Assembly (NCBI RefSeq): GCF_001460935.1
Contig: NZ_LN906597.1
Location: 99,693 to 163,692, forward strand
Source of the DNA: Candidatus Ichthyocystis hellenicum
GTDB taxonomy: Bacteria > Pseudomonadota > Gammaproteobacteria > Burkholderiales > 2013Ark19i
DNA: 64,000 nt
Direction of reading: 5' to 3'
Shown: piece by piece, positions 48,809 through 58,946 of the stretch
Numbering within the stretch: position 1 is the stretch's first letter
Layout: each line of letters starts with the position of its first letter
Made by a program: the position numbers and the translations under genes
The notes under the pieces: model-generated
Databases searched by the model: none
What the model saw: only the letters and a program-made list of their open reading frames with translations
Told to the model about the DNA's origin: nothing

Positions 48809-50348
48809 ACAACAAACCAAGAAGAGATACAAAAACGGTGTAATAGGTCGCGGAGTAAATAGAGCCAAAGTGAAAAACATTGTACATGATTATAACAGGA
48901 ACTAACCCCCCCAGTAAGCCGTGCCCCATGTTATAAATAAACGATACCGATGTATAGCGTATTCTGGGAGGAAACATATCCAACAATGCCGCGACGCAAA
49001 CCCCAAATACCATAGACACGGGAATCATGATAACAAATGAGATCAGCACCATTTTCCAAAAACTCATCCCCACACTGCGACCATCTGGCATATACTTGGC
49101 ATCTTTCAAGGCCTGTACTAGGCTCGGGCGGTTTTCCAACTCAATTAAACGATTGCCAACAGAAATATATTCTCTAGCAGCCAACTCATCACGAGAAAAA
49201 TTAATCACATTATCACCCAACCAACGTACAGTTTCCTGGCAAGTGTTAAATGACTTATATCCAACCTTACCTGTAGATAATAAGAAATGCTCCCAAACAC
49301 CAAATTCACAGTTAGTTGTGGGTCGATAGTGAATGACTATCGGATTCTCAACAATCGCCCTTCCATACGCGGGATAACTAACCTGAACAAGATACTGAAA
49401 CCCTGGTCTGTAAAACAACACAGTCAGCAAAAAAGCCGCTAGTAAAATAGCCCTTCTACCAAACCTATCAGATAAATATCCGGAATATATCAATATGGGA
49501 ACATGTAGTAAATAAATGCAAATCAGCATCTTATCTACTATCCCCATATCTACCTTCAAGACATTAACCAAAAACAAAAAGATGATGTAGTCACTTTGGG
49601 TAATCCCACTTTCACCTATCATCACGCAAATAAAGGCCAAAAAAATCAACTTCAAGTTTTTTGGAGTGGAAAAGCTCTCCTTAATCGGCGAAGGAGATAG
49701 GGCAGATTCCCTAACCATTTTCTCAAATACTGGCGATTCCTTAATCTTTATGCGTGCCAGCAATGACCCCAAGAAAACAAAAAAAGATAACAAAAATGGC
49801 AATCTCCAGCCCCAAGAGTTAAAAGCCTCATCATCAATCAGGCTACGAGTAACAAAAAGAACCAAAGCCGTAACGGAAACACCTATTCCTGAAGTAGATA
49901 AAACAATCGCAGAAAAAAATCCCCTTCGTTCAAACTTTACATGCTCAGCAATATAAATTGAAGCACCAATAAATTCTCCTCCTAAAGCAAGCCCCTGCAG
50001 AACACGCAGTATTACTAGCAAAATTGGAGCTTTAACTCCAACCGTAGAGTAAGTGGGGAGAAGCCCTATGCTAAATGTTGCGATACCCATCATTACTAAC
50101 GTTATCAGAAAGCTTAGTTTGCGCCCCCAAAGATCACCAACATAGCCAAAAATTAATCCTCCGATAGGACGAGAAACAGACGTAACTGTAATAACAGACA
50201 ACACCATAACAATCTGTACAACCTTATCCCCTTGGAAAAAAAGTGGCCCCAAGACAGGAGCCATCATAACGTAAACCCAAAAATCGTAGTACTCAAAAAC
50301 AGAACCAACAGCCGATGCAAAAATAACCTTCTTCATCTCTCCTGTCAT
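48765..50348 (-). CDS. MHS-family (metabolite:H+ symporter) MFS transporter
   Basis: 527 residues from the ATG at 50348 (GGAAAG upstream). The opening FEYYDFWVYVMMAPVLG, motif A GYVGDLWGRK and RVLQGLALGGEFIGASIYIAEH are typical of MHS carriers such as ProP and KgtP. Twelve helices. Between helices 8 and 9 (about 325-440) lies a long hydrophilic loop with two Cys (NCEFGV, TCQETV), as in the longer MHS members of betaproteobacteria. Its start lies just inside the 3' end of the upstream aldehyde dehydrogenase region, so the two are likely one operon importing and oxidising an organic acid; the substrate is not known. Confidence 0.88.
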   Translation of the reverse strand: MTGEMKKVIFASAVGSVFEYYDFWVYVMMAPVLGPLFFQGDKVVQIVMVLSVITVTSVSRPIGGLIFGYVGDLWGRKLSFLITLVMMGIATFSIGLLPTYSTVGVKAPILLVILRVLQGLALGGEFIGASIYIAEHVKFERRGFFSAIVLSTSGIGVSVTALVLFVTRSLIDDEAFNSWGWRLPFLLSFFVFLGSLLARIKIKESPVFEKMVRESALSPSPIKESFSTPKNLKLIFLAFICVMIGESGITQSDYIIFLFLVNVLKVDMGIVDKMLICIYLLHVPILIYSGYLSDRFGRRAILLAAFLLTVLFYRPGFQYLVQVSYPAYGRAIVENPIVIHYRPTTNCEFGVWEHFLLSTGKVGYKSFNTCQETVRWLGDNVINFSRDELAAREYISVGNRLIELENRPSLVQALKDAKYMPDGRSVGMSFWKMVLISFVIMIPVSMVFGVCVAALLDMFPPRIRYTSVSFIYNMGHGLLGGLVPVIIMYNVFHFGSIYSATYYTVFVSLLGLLFSLFFYPKHCCRDD

Positions 50349-50367
50349 ATCGTTATTCTTTCCATGA

Positions 50368-51831
50368 TCACAAGTCGCCCACACATACCAACTTAACGTT
50401 TAGATAGCTATCAGTACCGTATTTTGATCCCTCACGACCCAAGCCGGATGATTTAATACCGCCAAAAGGGGCATAGGGATTAGAATATATTCCGCAGTTA
50501 AAAATAACCATACCAGATTCTAATTTCTCTGCAAACATCATGAAACGACTGATGTCATTAGTGCACACGTAATTAACTAAACCATAATTAGTGCTATTAG
50601 ATTTTTCAATGACTTCTTCTTCTTCATGAAAACGATACAAAACCACAACCGGACCAAAAATTTCCTCGTTAGCAATACGCATTGACGTATCTGCATTCTC
50701 TATAATAGTTGGTTCAAAAAAGCACGGCCCAATGTGAGGCAAACGCTTACCACCCTTCGTAACAACAGCACCCTTGGAACAAGCATCTTCAATAAGTTCT
50801 TCAATCTTACGCACCGCCACTTCATCAATCATTGAGCAGATTTCAGATCCAGGATCTGAGCCTGGAGCAACAACCATGGCCTCAAGACGTTCCATTAGCA
50901 TTCGCAGAAAAGAATCGTAAATTGAATCCTGCAAGTAAATTCGGTTTGGTGCAATACAAGTTTGCCCTGCAAATCTAAACTTAGCTTCAACCAAATTATC
51001 GACGGAATTCTTCAGTACAGCATCGGATAGAACAATAAAAGATGCATTTCCTCCTAACTCCAGAGCAACCTTCTTCAATGTAGGCGCACTTTTTTCCATT
51101 AACATTTTTCCCACTGCAGTTGATCCGGTAAAACTCAAATGCGCAACTCTGTCATCAGAGCAAAGAACATCTACAATCTTACTAGGATCTCCCATCACAA
51201 CATTTATAACTCCGTTAGGAAAACCAGCTTTATCCGCCAAATAAGCCAGAGCTAAAGTTGACAATGGAGCCTTCTCTGCTGGTTTAACTACTACAGTACA
51301 TCCTGTACACAAAGCTGGAGCAACCTTACGAGTCATCATTGCTGCAGGAAAATTGAATGGAGTAATAGCGGCACATACACCCAATGGTTGTTTTATTACT
51401 AAGTAGCGACGATCCTTTTGCGGCGAAGGAATCCAATCACCATATACTCTCTTTGCTTCCTCGGCAAACCACTGAACAAAAGATGCAGCGTACTTAACCT
51501 CTCCAATAGCACCATTCAAAGTTTTACCGACCTCAGAAACAATAATACGAGCTAAATCATCTGTATTTTCAAGAATAAGTCTACACCAGTCCATCATTAT
51601 CTGCGAGCGCCTAACAGCAGTCTCATTACTCCAGGAAACAAAAGCATCAGAAGCTGAATTAACAGCCATATGCACTTGGTCGACTGTAGAACACGAAACA
51701 TCAGCAATTACCATACCTGTTGAAGGATCATATACAGAAAATTTATCACTACTCTCAATCCACTTACCATCTATAAACAATGAATTTCTCACAAGTAAGG
51801 AATCAGACAAAGTATCCAAAAAGGAAGACAT
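50368..51831 (-). CDS. gabD: NAD(P)-dependent succinate-semialdehyde dehydrogenase
   Basis: 487 residues. Aldehyde dehydrogenase fold with AITPFNFPAAMMTRKVAPAL, cofactor site FTGSTAVGK, catalytic Glu in LELGGNASF and catalytic Cys in FAGQTCIAPNR. The overall pattern (SEVGKTLNGAIGEV, FAGQTCIAPNR, PFGGIKSSGLGREGSKYG) is that of GabD-type enzymes that make succinate from succinic semialdehyde; glutarate semialdehyde is a possible alternative substrate. Together with the MHS carrier gene downstream (19-base gap) it suggests feeding the TCA cycle from a host metabolite. No gabT in the window. Confidence 0.9.
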   Translation of the reverse strand: MSSFLDTLSDSLLVRNSLFIDGKWIESSDKFSVYDPSTGMVIADVSCSTVDQVHMAVNSASDAFVSWSNETAVRRSQIMMDWCRLILENTDDLARIIVSEVGKTLNGAIGEVKYAASFVQWFAEEAKRVYGDWIPSPQKDRRYLVIKQPLGVCAAITPFNFPAAMMTRKVAPALCTGCTVVVKPAEKAPLSTLALAYLADKAGFPNGVINVVMGDPSKIVDVLCSDDRVAHLSFTGSTAVGKMLMEKSAPTLKKVALELGGNASFIVLSDAVLKNSVDNLVEAKFRFAGQTCIAPNRIYLQDSIYDSFLRMLMERLEAMVVAPGSDPGSEICSMIDEVAVRKIEELIEDACSKGAVVTKGGKRLPHIGPCFFEPTIIENADTSMRIANEEIFGPVVVLYRFHEEEEVIEKSNSTNYGLVNYVCTNDISRFMMFAEKLESGMVIFNCGIYSNPYAPFGGIKSSGLGREGSKYGTDSYLNVKLVCVGDL

Positions 51832-51927
51832 AGAGGGAACTTTCTAACTGGTTGGCGTAGAGAAAAGATTAGATTGACTCTACATCTAAAGCAAGTAAAC
51901 AATGCAGTAATGCATCCGTATACAACA

Positions 51928-51953
51928 AGAGGGGGCAGTAAACTGCCCCCTCT
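51928..51953 (-). terminator. Intrinsic terminator after the histone-like gene
   Basis: A perfect 12-bp GC-rich stem (AGAGGGGGCAGT / ACTGCCCCCTCT) with a two-base loop, 24 bases after the stop codon of the minus-strand histone-like gene. On the minus strand TTGTTGT follows, on the plus strand TTTG. It separates that gene from gabD. The only strong hairpin terminator seen in the window. Confidence 0.75.
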
Positions 51954-51977
51954 TTGTGCAAAAATCACCAAAAAACA

Positions 51978-53063
51978 TCAGCTAGCTGGACGATCCGTAG
52001 TTGGAAAGGGCCATGAATTCTGAGGAGACAAAACAGCATAATCAGAAGTTTTACTATTCAAAGCTGGAGACGAATCCCCCTTATCTGCACGCTTAGAAAC
52101 AATTTTCTTCGCAGAAGTTTTCTTAACTACAGATTTCCTCGTTGTTGGCTTCCTAGAAGAGGCCTTCTTAGCACTAGCGGAAACTCTGGCAGACGATTTC
52201 CTAGTAGTAGCTTTCTTCTTAGAATCAACACGAGCAACTCTCTTAGCACCCTTCTTAGCTGCTTTAACTGCACCCTTCTTAGTTGCAGCTTTCTTCGCTA
52301 CAACTTCTTTGGCCGCTACCTTACCTCTAGTAGCAGTCTTCCTCGTCGTTGCTTTCTTAGTACCAGAAGCACCAACACGACCACCTGGTCTACCAACTGC
52401 AGGTTTCTTAGCCGAAGCAGACTTAGAAACTGATTTCTTAGTGGAAGTCTTACGATTAGCCAACTTCTTAACAACGCGCTTGAGAGAAGAACCCTTAGCT
52501 GTTTTCTTAGCAACTGCTTTTTTGGCAACTGCTTTCTTAGCGGTAGTTTTCTTGGCAACAACCTTCTTCGCAGCAGACTTCCTAGCAACAACCTGCTTAG
52601 CGGAAGAAGCCCCCTTCCTCTTGGCAGCAGAAGCAGTTTTAGAAGCAGACTTAGCCGCAGTTTTAGAAGCAGACTTAGCCGCAGTCTTAGAAGCAACTTT
52701 AGAAGCAGTTTTCTTAGCAGTAGCCGCAGACTTAGCAACAACTTTCTTTGTAGCTGCTTTAGCGGCAGTAGAAACTGCTCTCTTAGGAGCAGCCGCAACT
52801 TTCTTAGCTGGACCACGCTTTTTAGAAGCAAGCTTCTTAACTATACTTTTAACTGCCGTTGCCTTTTTGGCAGTAGATTTTCTAGAAACAGCTTTCCTTG
52901 TTGCAGGACTCTTCTCTGCAGCAGCGGACGACTCAGAACCAACAACAACCTTCTTAACGACTTTAGATTTCATTTTTTTAGCCTCTTTTTTAGCGGTAGA
53001 CTTCTTCCCACCAGCCCCCAACTTCACCTTGGCCTTCGACGAAGACCCCTTCAAACCCACCAT
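51978..53063 (-). CDS. Histone H1-like Lys/Ala-rich DNA-binding protein
   Basis: 361 residues from the ATG at 53063, with GGAGG six bases upstream. The upstream frame has no ribosome site. Nearly the whole protein is Lys, Ala, Thr, Ser and Val in degenerate KKxxAKK pentads (for example KKTTAKKAVAKKAVAKK), with a tandem ASKTAAKS repeat in the middle (about 52620-52700) and a final less basic tail (SSPALNSKTSDYAVLSP). This is the composition of histone H1 tails, chlamydial Hc2, Bordetella BpH2 and pseudomonad AlgP. It would bind DNA without sequence preference and compact the nucleoid, perhaps by growth stage. Own terminator downstream. Confidence 0.88.
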   Translation of the reverse strand: MVGLKGSSSKAKVKLGAGGKKSTAKKEAKKMKSKVVKKVVVGSESSAAAEKSPATRKAVSRKSTAKKATAVKSIVKKLASKKRGPAKKVAAAPKRAVSTAAKAATKKVVAKSAATAKKTASKVASKTAAKSASKTAAKSASKTASAAKRKGASSAKQVVARKSAAKKVVAKKTTAKKAVAKKAVAKKTAKGSSLKRVVKKLANRKTSTKKSVSKSASAKKPAVGRPGGRVGASGTKKATTRKTATRGKVAAKEVVAKKAATKKGAVKAAKKGAKRVARVDSKKKATTRKSSARVSASAKKASSRKPTTRKSVVKKTSAKKIVSKRADKGDSSPALNSKTSDYAVLSPQNSWPFPTTDRPAS

Positions 53064-53382
53064 AACCAACCTCCACAGTTTCACCATTAACAAAACAGAA
53101 GGCAAGGGGGGCTTACCCAAAAATCCCCAACGACTAGAAAAGGCCCTTACAAAACTAGATATTCGTTTATCGCCCCCTCCAAAAACAACCTAGAAGAAAC
53201 AAATCACAAACTCATTACCAAAACGCAAAATTGATTCTTATATAAAAACCTGCTTTCTAGTTGCAACACTCAATCACACCAGTGTAATTAACTAGAAAAA
53301 CAGGTTCTTGTCAATTTTTTAAACGCCAATATGCCATAAACGTATCGTTAGTGAGACACTTATGCAAAAAAAATTTGAAATT
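53064..53382. other. Spacer upstream of the histone-like gene
   Basis: About 320 bases between nrdB and the histone-like gene (both minus strand). It should hold the end of the nrdAB message and the promoter of the histone-like gene. No clear hairpin or RNA gene was recognised. Confidence 0.4.
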
Positions 53383-54444
53383 CTAATCCCAACTGAGAGT
53401 ACCTCCCGACTGATATTCAGTAACACGAGTCTCAAAGAAATTTTTTTCCTTCTTCAAATCTATCATCTCACTCATCCAAGGAAATGGATTTTCTTGACCA
53501 GAGAATAAGGGTTCTAGTCCTATTTGTGCCAATCTACGATTAGCAATAAAGCGCAAATACGAACTAAACATATCAGAATTCAAACCCAAAACGCCTCTAG
53601 GCATCGTATCAACCGCATAACTATGCTCAAGCTCAACTGCCTCAATCATCAACTCATAGAGCTCATTTTGAAAGGTCGGAGTCCAAAGTTCCGGATTTTC
53701 TATCTTTATTTGATTAATTAAATCAATGCCAAAATTACAATGCATGGATTCATCGCGAAGAATGTATTGATACTGCTCAGCGGCCCCAGTCATTTTGTTC
53801 TGACGTCCCAGAGCTAAAATTTGAACAAAACCAACATAAAAGAATAATCCTTCCATAATACACGCAAAAACCACAAGAGACTTCAATAATGATTGATCAC
53901 TATCAAAAGATCCTGTTTTAAAATGCGGATCAGTTAAAACATCGATAAACGGAATCAAAAATTCATCCTTATCGCGTATAGAAGGTATTTCATGATAAGC
54001 ATTAAAAATCTGTGACTCATCCAACCCCAAAGATTCCACAATATACTGATAAGCATGAGTATGAATGGCTTCCTCAAAAGCCTGCCGTAACAAAAATTGC
54101 CGGCACTCCGGAGCAGTTATATGCCTATAGGTACCCAAAACTATATTATTTGCCGCCAATGAATCAGCTGTCACAAAAAATCCCAAGTTGCGTTCCACTA
54201 TCCGGCGCTCGTCATCAGTTAAGCCATCTGGGCTTTTCCAAAGCATAATATCACGAGCCATACTAATTTCATTAGGCATCCAATGATTGGCACAGGCAGA
54301 TTGATACTTATTCCATGCCCACTTGTACTTGAAAGGAACCAACTGATTAACATCTGTTTTGCCATTAATGATCCTTTTGTCAGCAACGCGCACACGACGA
54401 TTAGTCTGAGCCGTGTCAACAACATCATTAAATATAGTCGACAT
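53383..54444 (-). CDS. nrdB: Class Ia ribonucleotide reductase, beta subunit
   Basis: 353 residues from the ATG at 54444 (AAGGA nine bases upstream; the ATG at 54453 is too close to it). Holds the di-metal and radical site: Asp in VTADSLA, Glu and His in [13 protein letters not shown] with a Tyr four residues after the His, then Glu in [10 protein letters not shown] and Glu/His in [11 protein letters not shown]. The Tyr means a normal tyrosyl radical; chlamydial NrdB, otherwise similar around here, has Phe. The C-terminus ([17 protein letters not shown]) is the usual peptide that docks onto NrdA. Follows nrdA by 21 bases. Confidence 0.95.
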   Translation of the reverse strand: MSTIFNDVVDTAQTNRRVRVADKRIINGKTDVNQLVPFKYKWAWNKYQSACANHWMPNEISMARDIMLWKSPDGLTDDERRIVERNLGFFVTADSLAANNIVLGTYRHITAPECRQFLLRQAFEEAIHTHAYQYIVESLGLDESQIFNAYHEIPSIRDKDEFLIPFIDVLTDPHFKTGSFDSDQSLLKSLVVFACIMEGLFFYVGFVQILALGRQNKMTGAAEQYQYILRDESMHCNFGIDLINQIKIENPELWTPTFQNELYELMIEAVELEHSYAVDTMPRGVLGLNSDMFSSYLRFIANRRLAQIGLEPLFSGQENPFPWMSEMIDLKKEKNFFETRVTEYQSGGTLSWD

Positions 54445-54465
54445 AATATTCATTCCTTTTATTTT

Positions 54466-57297
54466 CTACTGACACGCTTCACATGTCGGGTCATCCAAAA
54501 AACAAGCCATAATAGTTGATCCTGGAACAGGAACAGCATTCAATTGACCAATTTCCGTTGTTGACTTCTCTGCGTGAGTTGCCCCCAAAGTTCTAAGATA
54601 GTAGGAAGTTTTTAGACCACGCTTCCAAATCAACTTATATATCTGGTCTAATTTCTTTCCTGAGGCATAGGCTACATAAATGTTCAATGATTGAGATTGA
54701 TCTATCCACTTCATGCGGCGAGCTCCACACTCCACTAGCCATTTAGGATCAATTTCAAAAGCAGTTGCATAAAGATCTTTTAAATATTGAGGAATACGTC
54801 CAATTTTTGATATAGAGCCATCAAAATACTTTAAGTCAGAAACCATGGCATCATCCCACATCCCAAGTTCCTTCAAATCCTTAACCAAATACGAATTGGC
54901 AACAGTAAACTCTCCAGATAGGTTAGATTTAACAAAAAGATTCTGATAAGTTGGTTCAATTGAGGCCGAAACGCCCACGATACTAGAAATAGTTGCAGTA
55001 GGAGCGATAGCCATGCAATTAGAATTTCTCATTCCATACTTTTTTATTTCTTGCCGCAAATAATCCCAATCTAAAGTCTGACCAATATCACACTCAAAAT
55101 ACTCTGGACCACGAACATCACTCAATATTTTTAATGAATCTATCGGCAATATCCCTTGATCCCAAAGTGAACCATTGAAGGTTTTATAGGAACCCCTCTC
55201 TTTTGCTAACTCCACTGATCCTGAGATAGCATAGTAAGAAATGAGTTCCTGAACATAATCAGAAAAATCCACTGCTTGCTGAGATGCATAAGAAATCCTC
55301 ATCATATATAAAGCATCTTGAAACCCCATCAAACCTATTCCAACTGGTCTATGTAGTTTGTTAGATTTCTCTGCTTTAGAAACTGAGTAATAATTTATAT
55401 CCAAAACGTTATCCAGCATGCGTATAGCTGTTTTTATTGTCTCCTTTAGTTTAGGCAAATCAAGACAATAAGTACCTCTATCAGGACTATTAACCATGTG
55501 AGAAACAAGATTAACTGATCCTAAATTACAAACAGCAATCTCATTATCGGACGTATTTAGAGTTATTTCTGTACACAAGTTAGAGGAATGAACAACCCCA
55601 ACATGACACTGAGGAGACCTGATGTTGCAAGGATCTTTGAAGGTAATCCAAGGATGTCCTGTCTCAAATAGCATGGTTAAGGTCTTACGCCACAATTGAG
55701 AAGCAGAAATACGACGACCTAGGGTAATTACCCCCTCATCAAATTTTTTCTCATAATCCAGATATGCAGCTTCAAACTCTAACCCAAAAAGATCATGAAT
55801 ATCCGAAACATCCGAAGGAGAAAATAACGTCCAATGCTGATCGGATAAAACCCGTTTCATGAATAAATCCGGAATCCAAACCGCTGTATTCATGTCATGA
55901 GTACGACGACGCTCATCTCCTGTATTTTTACGCAACTCTAAAAATTCTTCTATATCCAAATGCCACAACTCAAGATAAGAACACAAAGCACCCTTACGTT
56001 TCCCCCCTTGATTAACAGCAACCGCAGTATCATTAGCCACCTTAAGAAAAGGAACTACACCCTGAGAGTAACCATTAGTACCCTTTATGTAACTGCCTAG
56101 CGCCCTAACTGGGGTCCAATCATTTCCTAATCCCCCAGAAAACTTAGACAATAAAGCATTTTCCTTAACAGCATCATATATTGCAGCCAAATCATCAGGA
56201 ACAGTGGATAAAAAACATGATGACAGTTGAGGAAGACAAGTACCAGAATTAAAAAGAGTAGGAGTAGAATTCATAAATCTAAACGTAGAAAGAATATTGT
56301 AAAATTCTATCGCCTTCTTTGTCCTCAGACTCTTTTCTTCCACTATCGACAATCCCATGGCAACCCGCATGAAAAAAATCTGCGGCAACTCAAGACGCCT
56401 GCCACGAGTATGTATAAAGTAGCGGTCATATAAAATTTGTAATCCTAGATACTGGAATAACATGTCCCGATCAGCATCAATAGCTATAGCCAAAGCCTGG
56501 TGATCAAACTCATCCATACGAGGATCAAGCAAGCCCAACGAAATAGCATTGCTAATATAATTAGGAAAATATTCCACATATAGCCCAGCCATACTTTCAT
56601 GGGAAACTTCCTCACCAAAAACCTCGCGACGAATCATGGAAAGCAAAAGCCGTGCCGCTAAAAATGAGTAATCAGGATCTTTCTCAATTAAAACTCTAGT
56701 AGCTAAAACTAAAGACTTCGAAACTTCATCATCTGTAATACCATCATAAAAATTGCGATAAGTTTCATCTACAATTCGCTCTGGGTCCACAAATGAGAGT
56801 CCTTTGGATAATAAAGTCACCTTATTAACCAAAATATCCCTATCAATCTCAACACGACTACCATCCTTACATGTCATATGGAGAACTTTTGCGGATAAAC
56901 CTGAACTGCCATGTTCAATACGATTGCGTTCTTGTTTATGTTTTTCACGATACAAAATATAAGCACGAGCAACACCATATTGCTCATTTCTCATAAGAGC
57001 CAACTCTACTTGATCCTGAATCAACTCAATATTTATTGCCCCCCCATCTGGCAAGCGCGAAACAATAACTGAATAAACATGATCCGTCATTTTACCTACA
57101 AGGTCACGAGTTCTCTCAGAAGTCGCAGTTTGCACTCCCTCAACAGAAATAAAAGCCTTCATCATAGCCGCAGATATTTTACGAAGATCAAACTTGGCAA
57201 CAGAACCATTCCTGCGAATAACTGTGTACAAACCAATCCCTGCACCAACCACACCATCCCTAACCACTCGAGTTACCCCTAACTCCGAAACTTGCAT
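54466..57297 (-). CDS. nrdA: Class Ia ribonucleotide reductase, alpha subunit
   Basis: 943 residues from the ATG at 57297, with AGGGAG eight bases upstream. Reduces ribonucleotides to deoxyribonucleotides. The N-terminus has an ATP-cone (VIRRNGSVAKFDLRKISAAM, about 25-110) and a second cone-like segment (KDGSRVEIDRDILVNKV, about 135-220), more than the single cone of E. coli NrdA. Active-site residues: Cys in LPQLSSCFLS, Cys and Glu in SNLCTEITL, Cys in IAVCNLGSVNL. The tail ends DDPTCEACQ, the redox-shuttle Cys pair. It lies under a predicted NrdR operator pair. Confidence 0.96.
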   Translation of the reverse strand: MQVSELGVTRVVRDGVVGAGIGLYTVIRRNGSVAKFDLRKISAAMMKAFISVEGVQTATSERTRDLVGKMTDHVYSVIVSRLPDGGAINIELIQDQVELALMRNEQYGVARAYILYREKHKQERNRIEHGSSGLSAKVLHMTCKDGSRVEIDRDILVNKVTLLSKGLSFVDPERIVDETYRNFYDGITDDEVSKSLVLATRVLIEKDPDYSFLAARLLLSMIRREVFGEEVSHESMAGLYVEYFPNYISNAISLGLLDPRMDEFDHQALAIAIDADRDMLFQYLGLQILYDRYFIHTRGRRLELPQIFFMRVAMGLSIVEEKSLRTKKAIEFYNILSTFRFMNSTPTLFNSGTCLPQLSSCFLSTVPDDLAAIYDAVKENALLSKFSGGLGNDWTPVRALGSYIKGTNGYSQGVVPFLKVANDTAVAVNQGGKRKGALCSYLELWHLDIEEFLELRKNTGDERRRTHDMNTAVWIPDLFMKRVLSDQHWTLFSPSDVSDIHDLFGLEFEAAYLDYEKKFDEGVITLGRRISASQLWRKTLTMLFETGHPWITFKDPCNIRSPQCHVGVVHSSNLCTEITLNTSDNEIAVCNLGSVNLVSHMVNSPDRGTYCLDLPKLKETIKTAIRMLDNVLDINYYSVSKAEKSNKLHRPVGIGLMGFQDALYMMRISYASQQAVDFSDYVQELISYYAISGSVELAKERGSYKTFNGSLWDQGILPIDSLKILSDVRGPEYFECDIGQTLDWDYLRQEIKKYGMRNSNCMAIAPTATISSIVGVSASIEPTYQNLFVKSNLSGEFTVANSYLVKDLKELGMWDDAMVSDLKYFDGSISKIGRIPQYLKDLYATAFEIDPKWLVECGARRMKWIDQSQSLNIYVAYASGKKLDQIYKLIWKRGLKTSYYLRTLGATHAEKSTTEIGQLNAVPVPGSTIMACFLDDPTCEACQ

Positions 57298-57410
57298 ACT
57301 AATTTCTCCCTGCCACACTTCTATAAACAACTCAACAACCTGCACATCGTAACAACAAAATATATTTCTTAAATTTATTCACGTATCTTCCTATATGTAA
57401 TTAATAAAAT

Positions 57411-57458
57411 ATACAATATATAGTGTCTAAAATGTAATGATACCACAAACCATAGTAT
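57411..57458 (-). promoter_or_regulatory. Predicted NrdR operator pair before nrdAB
   Basis: Box 1, ATACAATATATAGTGT (57411-57426), matches the published NrdR consensus acaCwAtATaTwGtgt at 15 of 16 positions. Box 2, CCACAAACCATAGTAT (57443-57458), matches at 11 of 16. Their starts are 32 bases apart, about three helical turns, the spacing usual for NrdR box pairs. They stand 114-161 bases before the nrdA start; the plus-strand oxidase gene begins 69 bases beyond box 2 and could be affected too. Confidence 0.7.
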
Positions 57459-57527
57459 CTATAGCAATCAACTATGATTGATGTATGATTAATCCGATTT
57501 ACCCCACTAACACGGAAAATACACGGA

Positions 57528-58946
57528 ATGACCCAAGAAAATTTTATAAATGAACTTCAATTAATCATTAAAAATAATGGATCAGTTATAACTAATACCC
57601 AAGAAATGTCCCCATATCTAATCGACTGGCGAAAGAGAATAACTGGACAGACACTAGCAGTAGTAGAGCCCCAACAAGCAGCAGATATTCAATTCATAGT
57701 TGATCTATGCAGATCAAAAAGTATTGCCATAACACCACAAGGTGGCAACACGGGGGGATGCGGTGGATGCATACCAGGAAAAATTCCCAACATCGTTCTC
57801 TCTCTACGTCGACTTAATAAGGTCCGTGATTATGACCCACTAGCACAGACAATAACAGTGGAAAGCGGATGCACTCTTGATTACGTTCAAACAATCACAA
57901 AACCTGACCAACTTTACTTCCCTCTATCCCTCTCTTCATCTAAAAACTGCACCATTGGTGGAAACTTAGCCACAAACGCCGGTGGCTGCTGTGTAGTACA
58001 AAACGGCATGACCAGAAATAATGTTCTGGGAATAGAAGTTGTACTAAGCAATGGTCGTCTATATTCAGATTTGAGAAAACTCAAAAAAAACAATGACAGC
58101 TACGACCTCAAAAACATCTTTTTAGGATCAGAAGGAACCCTCGGTATAATAACCGCAGCAGTACTGAAACTGAAACACCTACCAATCGATCATGTTGGTG
58201 CAACAATTGGATCAACTAACTTGAGTACAGCAACTGAATTTATACACGAGCTAAAAAAATCATTAGAAATAAACATCACAGCGGTAGAGATATTTTCCAA
58301 CGAATGCCTAGAATTGGCCAAGAAACTGGATGATCAATGCGATACAAAAATAGACAAGTACGACTGGTACGTAATAATTGACCTGGGGGTATACCACCCG
58401 GAACAAAAAACCATTTACCGAAACATCCTATATGAAACACTAAAAAAATACGCCCATAGCACGTCGTACCACATGTATAACACAGAAGAGGATCGTTCCC
58501 AAGCATGGAGAATACGTAATATTATTCCCCTGGCGGAAAAGCATCACCCCGATTACATAATAAAAAATGACATTTCACTACCTCTGTCGTCATGGTCATC
58601 TTTCTATGAAGAAACCAAGAGGCTACATAAACACTACAAAGAAATGTCATTCATTATCTTCGGACACATAGGAGACGGAAGCCTCCACTTCAACATCTTA
58701 CTCCAGAGAGAAAAAGAAGAACAAATCAAAAAAGATTTATACCAAATCGTAAAACATTATCAAGGCAGTATAGCCGCTGAGCACGGAATAGGACAAACCA
58801 AACTACAGGACGTAGAAGAATTTCGCAGCGACAATCAAAATTACCTGATGCTATTACTAAAAAAATCACTTGATCCACAAAATATATTCAATCCAGGTAA
58901 GGTAGTGTCATACGATCCCTCATCAAGAAAAAATCACATCCTTTAG
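57528..58946 (+). CDS. FAD-linked 2-hydroxyacid dehydrogenase/oxidase (GlcD/D2HGDH type)
   Basis: 472 residues. PCMH-type FAD-binding domain: TPQGGNTGGCGG, SSSKNCTIGGNLATNAGG and FLGSEGTLGIITAAVL (about 70-220). C-terminal cap with the metal and substrate His motifs GHIGDGSLHFNI and AAEHGIGQTK. The family oxidises D-lactate, glycolate or D-2-hydroxyglutarate and passes electrons to the chain. Bacterial D-2-hydroxyglutarate enzymes of this length are the closest pattern, but the substrate cannot be settled from sequence. Divergent from nrdA; convergent with livK, overlapping by 24 bases. Confidence 0.85.
   Translation: MTQENFINELQLIIKNNGSVITNTQEMSPYLIDWRKRITGQTLAVVEPQQAADIQFIVDLCRSKSIAITPQGGNTGGCGGCIPGKIPNIVLSLRRLNKVRDYDPLAQTITVESGCTLDYVQTITKPDQLYFPLSLSSSKNCTIGGNLATNAGGCCVVQNGMTRNNVLGIEVVLSNGRLYSDLRKLKKNNDSYDLKNIFLGSEGTLGIITAAVLKLKHLPIDHVGATIGSTNLSTATEFIHELKKSLEINITAVEIFSNECLELAKKLDDQCDTKIDKYDWYVIIDLGVYHPEQKTIYRNILYETLKKYAHSTSYHMYNTEEDRSQAWRIRNIIPLAEKHHPDYIIKNDISLPLSSWSSFYEETKRLHKHYKEMSFIIFGHIGDGSLHFNILLQREKEEQIKKDLYQIVKHYQGSIAAEHGIGQTKLQDVEEFRSDNQNYLMLLLKKSLDPQNIFNPGKVVSYDPSSRKNHIL

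Noticed and set aside
52309-53193. 294-residue plus-strand frame antisense to the histone-like gene
   Set aside because: It is the reverse reading of Lys/Ala codon repeats (TTC/TTA/GCA), giving an artificial Ala/Leu/Phe protein; the minus-strand gene has a perfect ribosome site and terminator.
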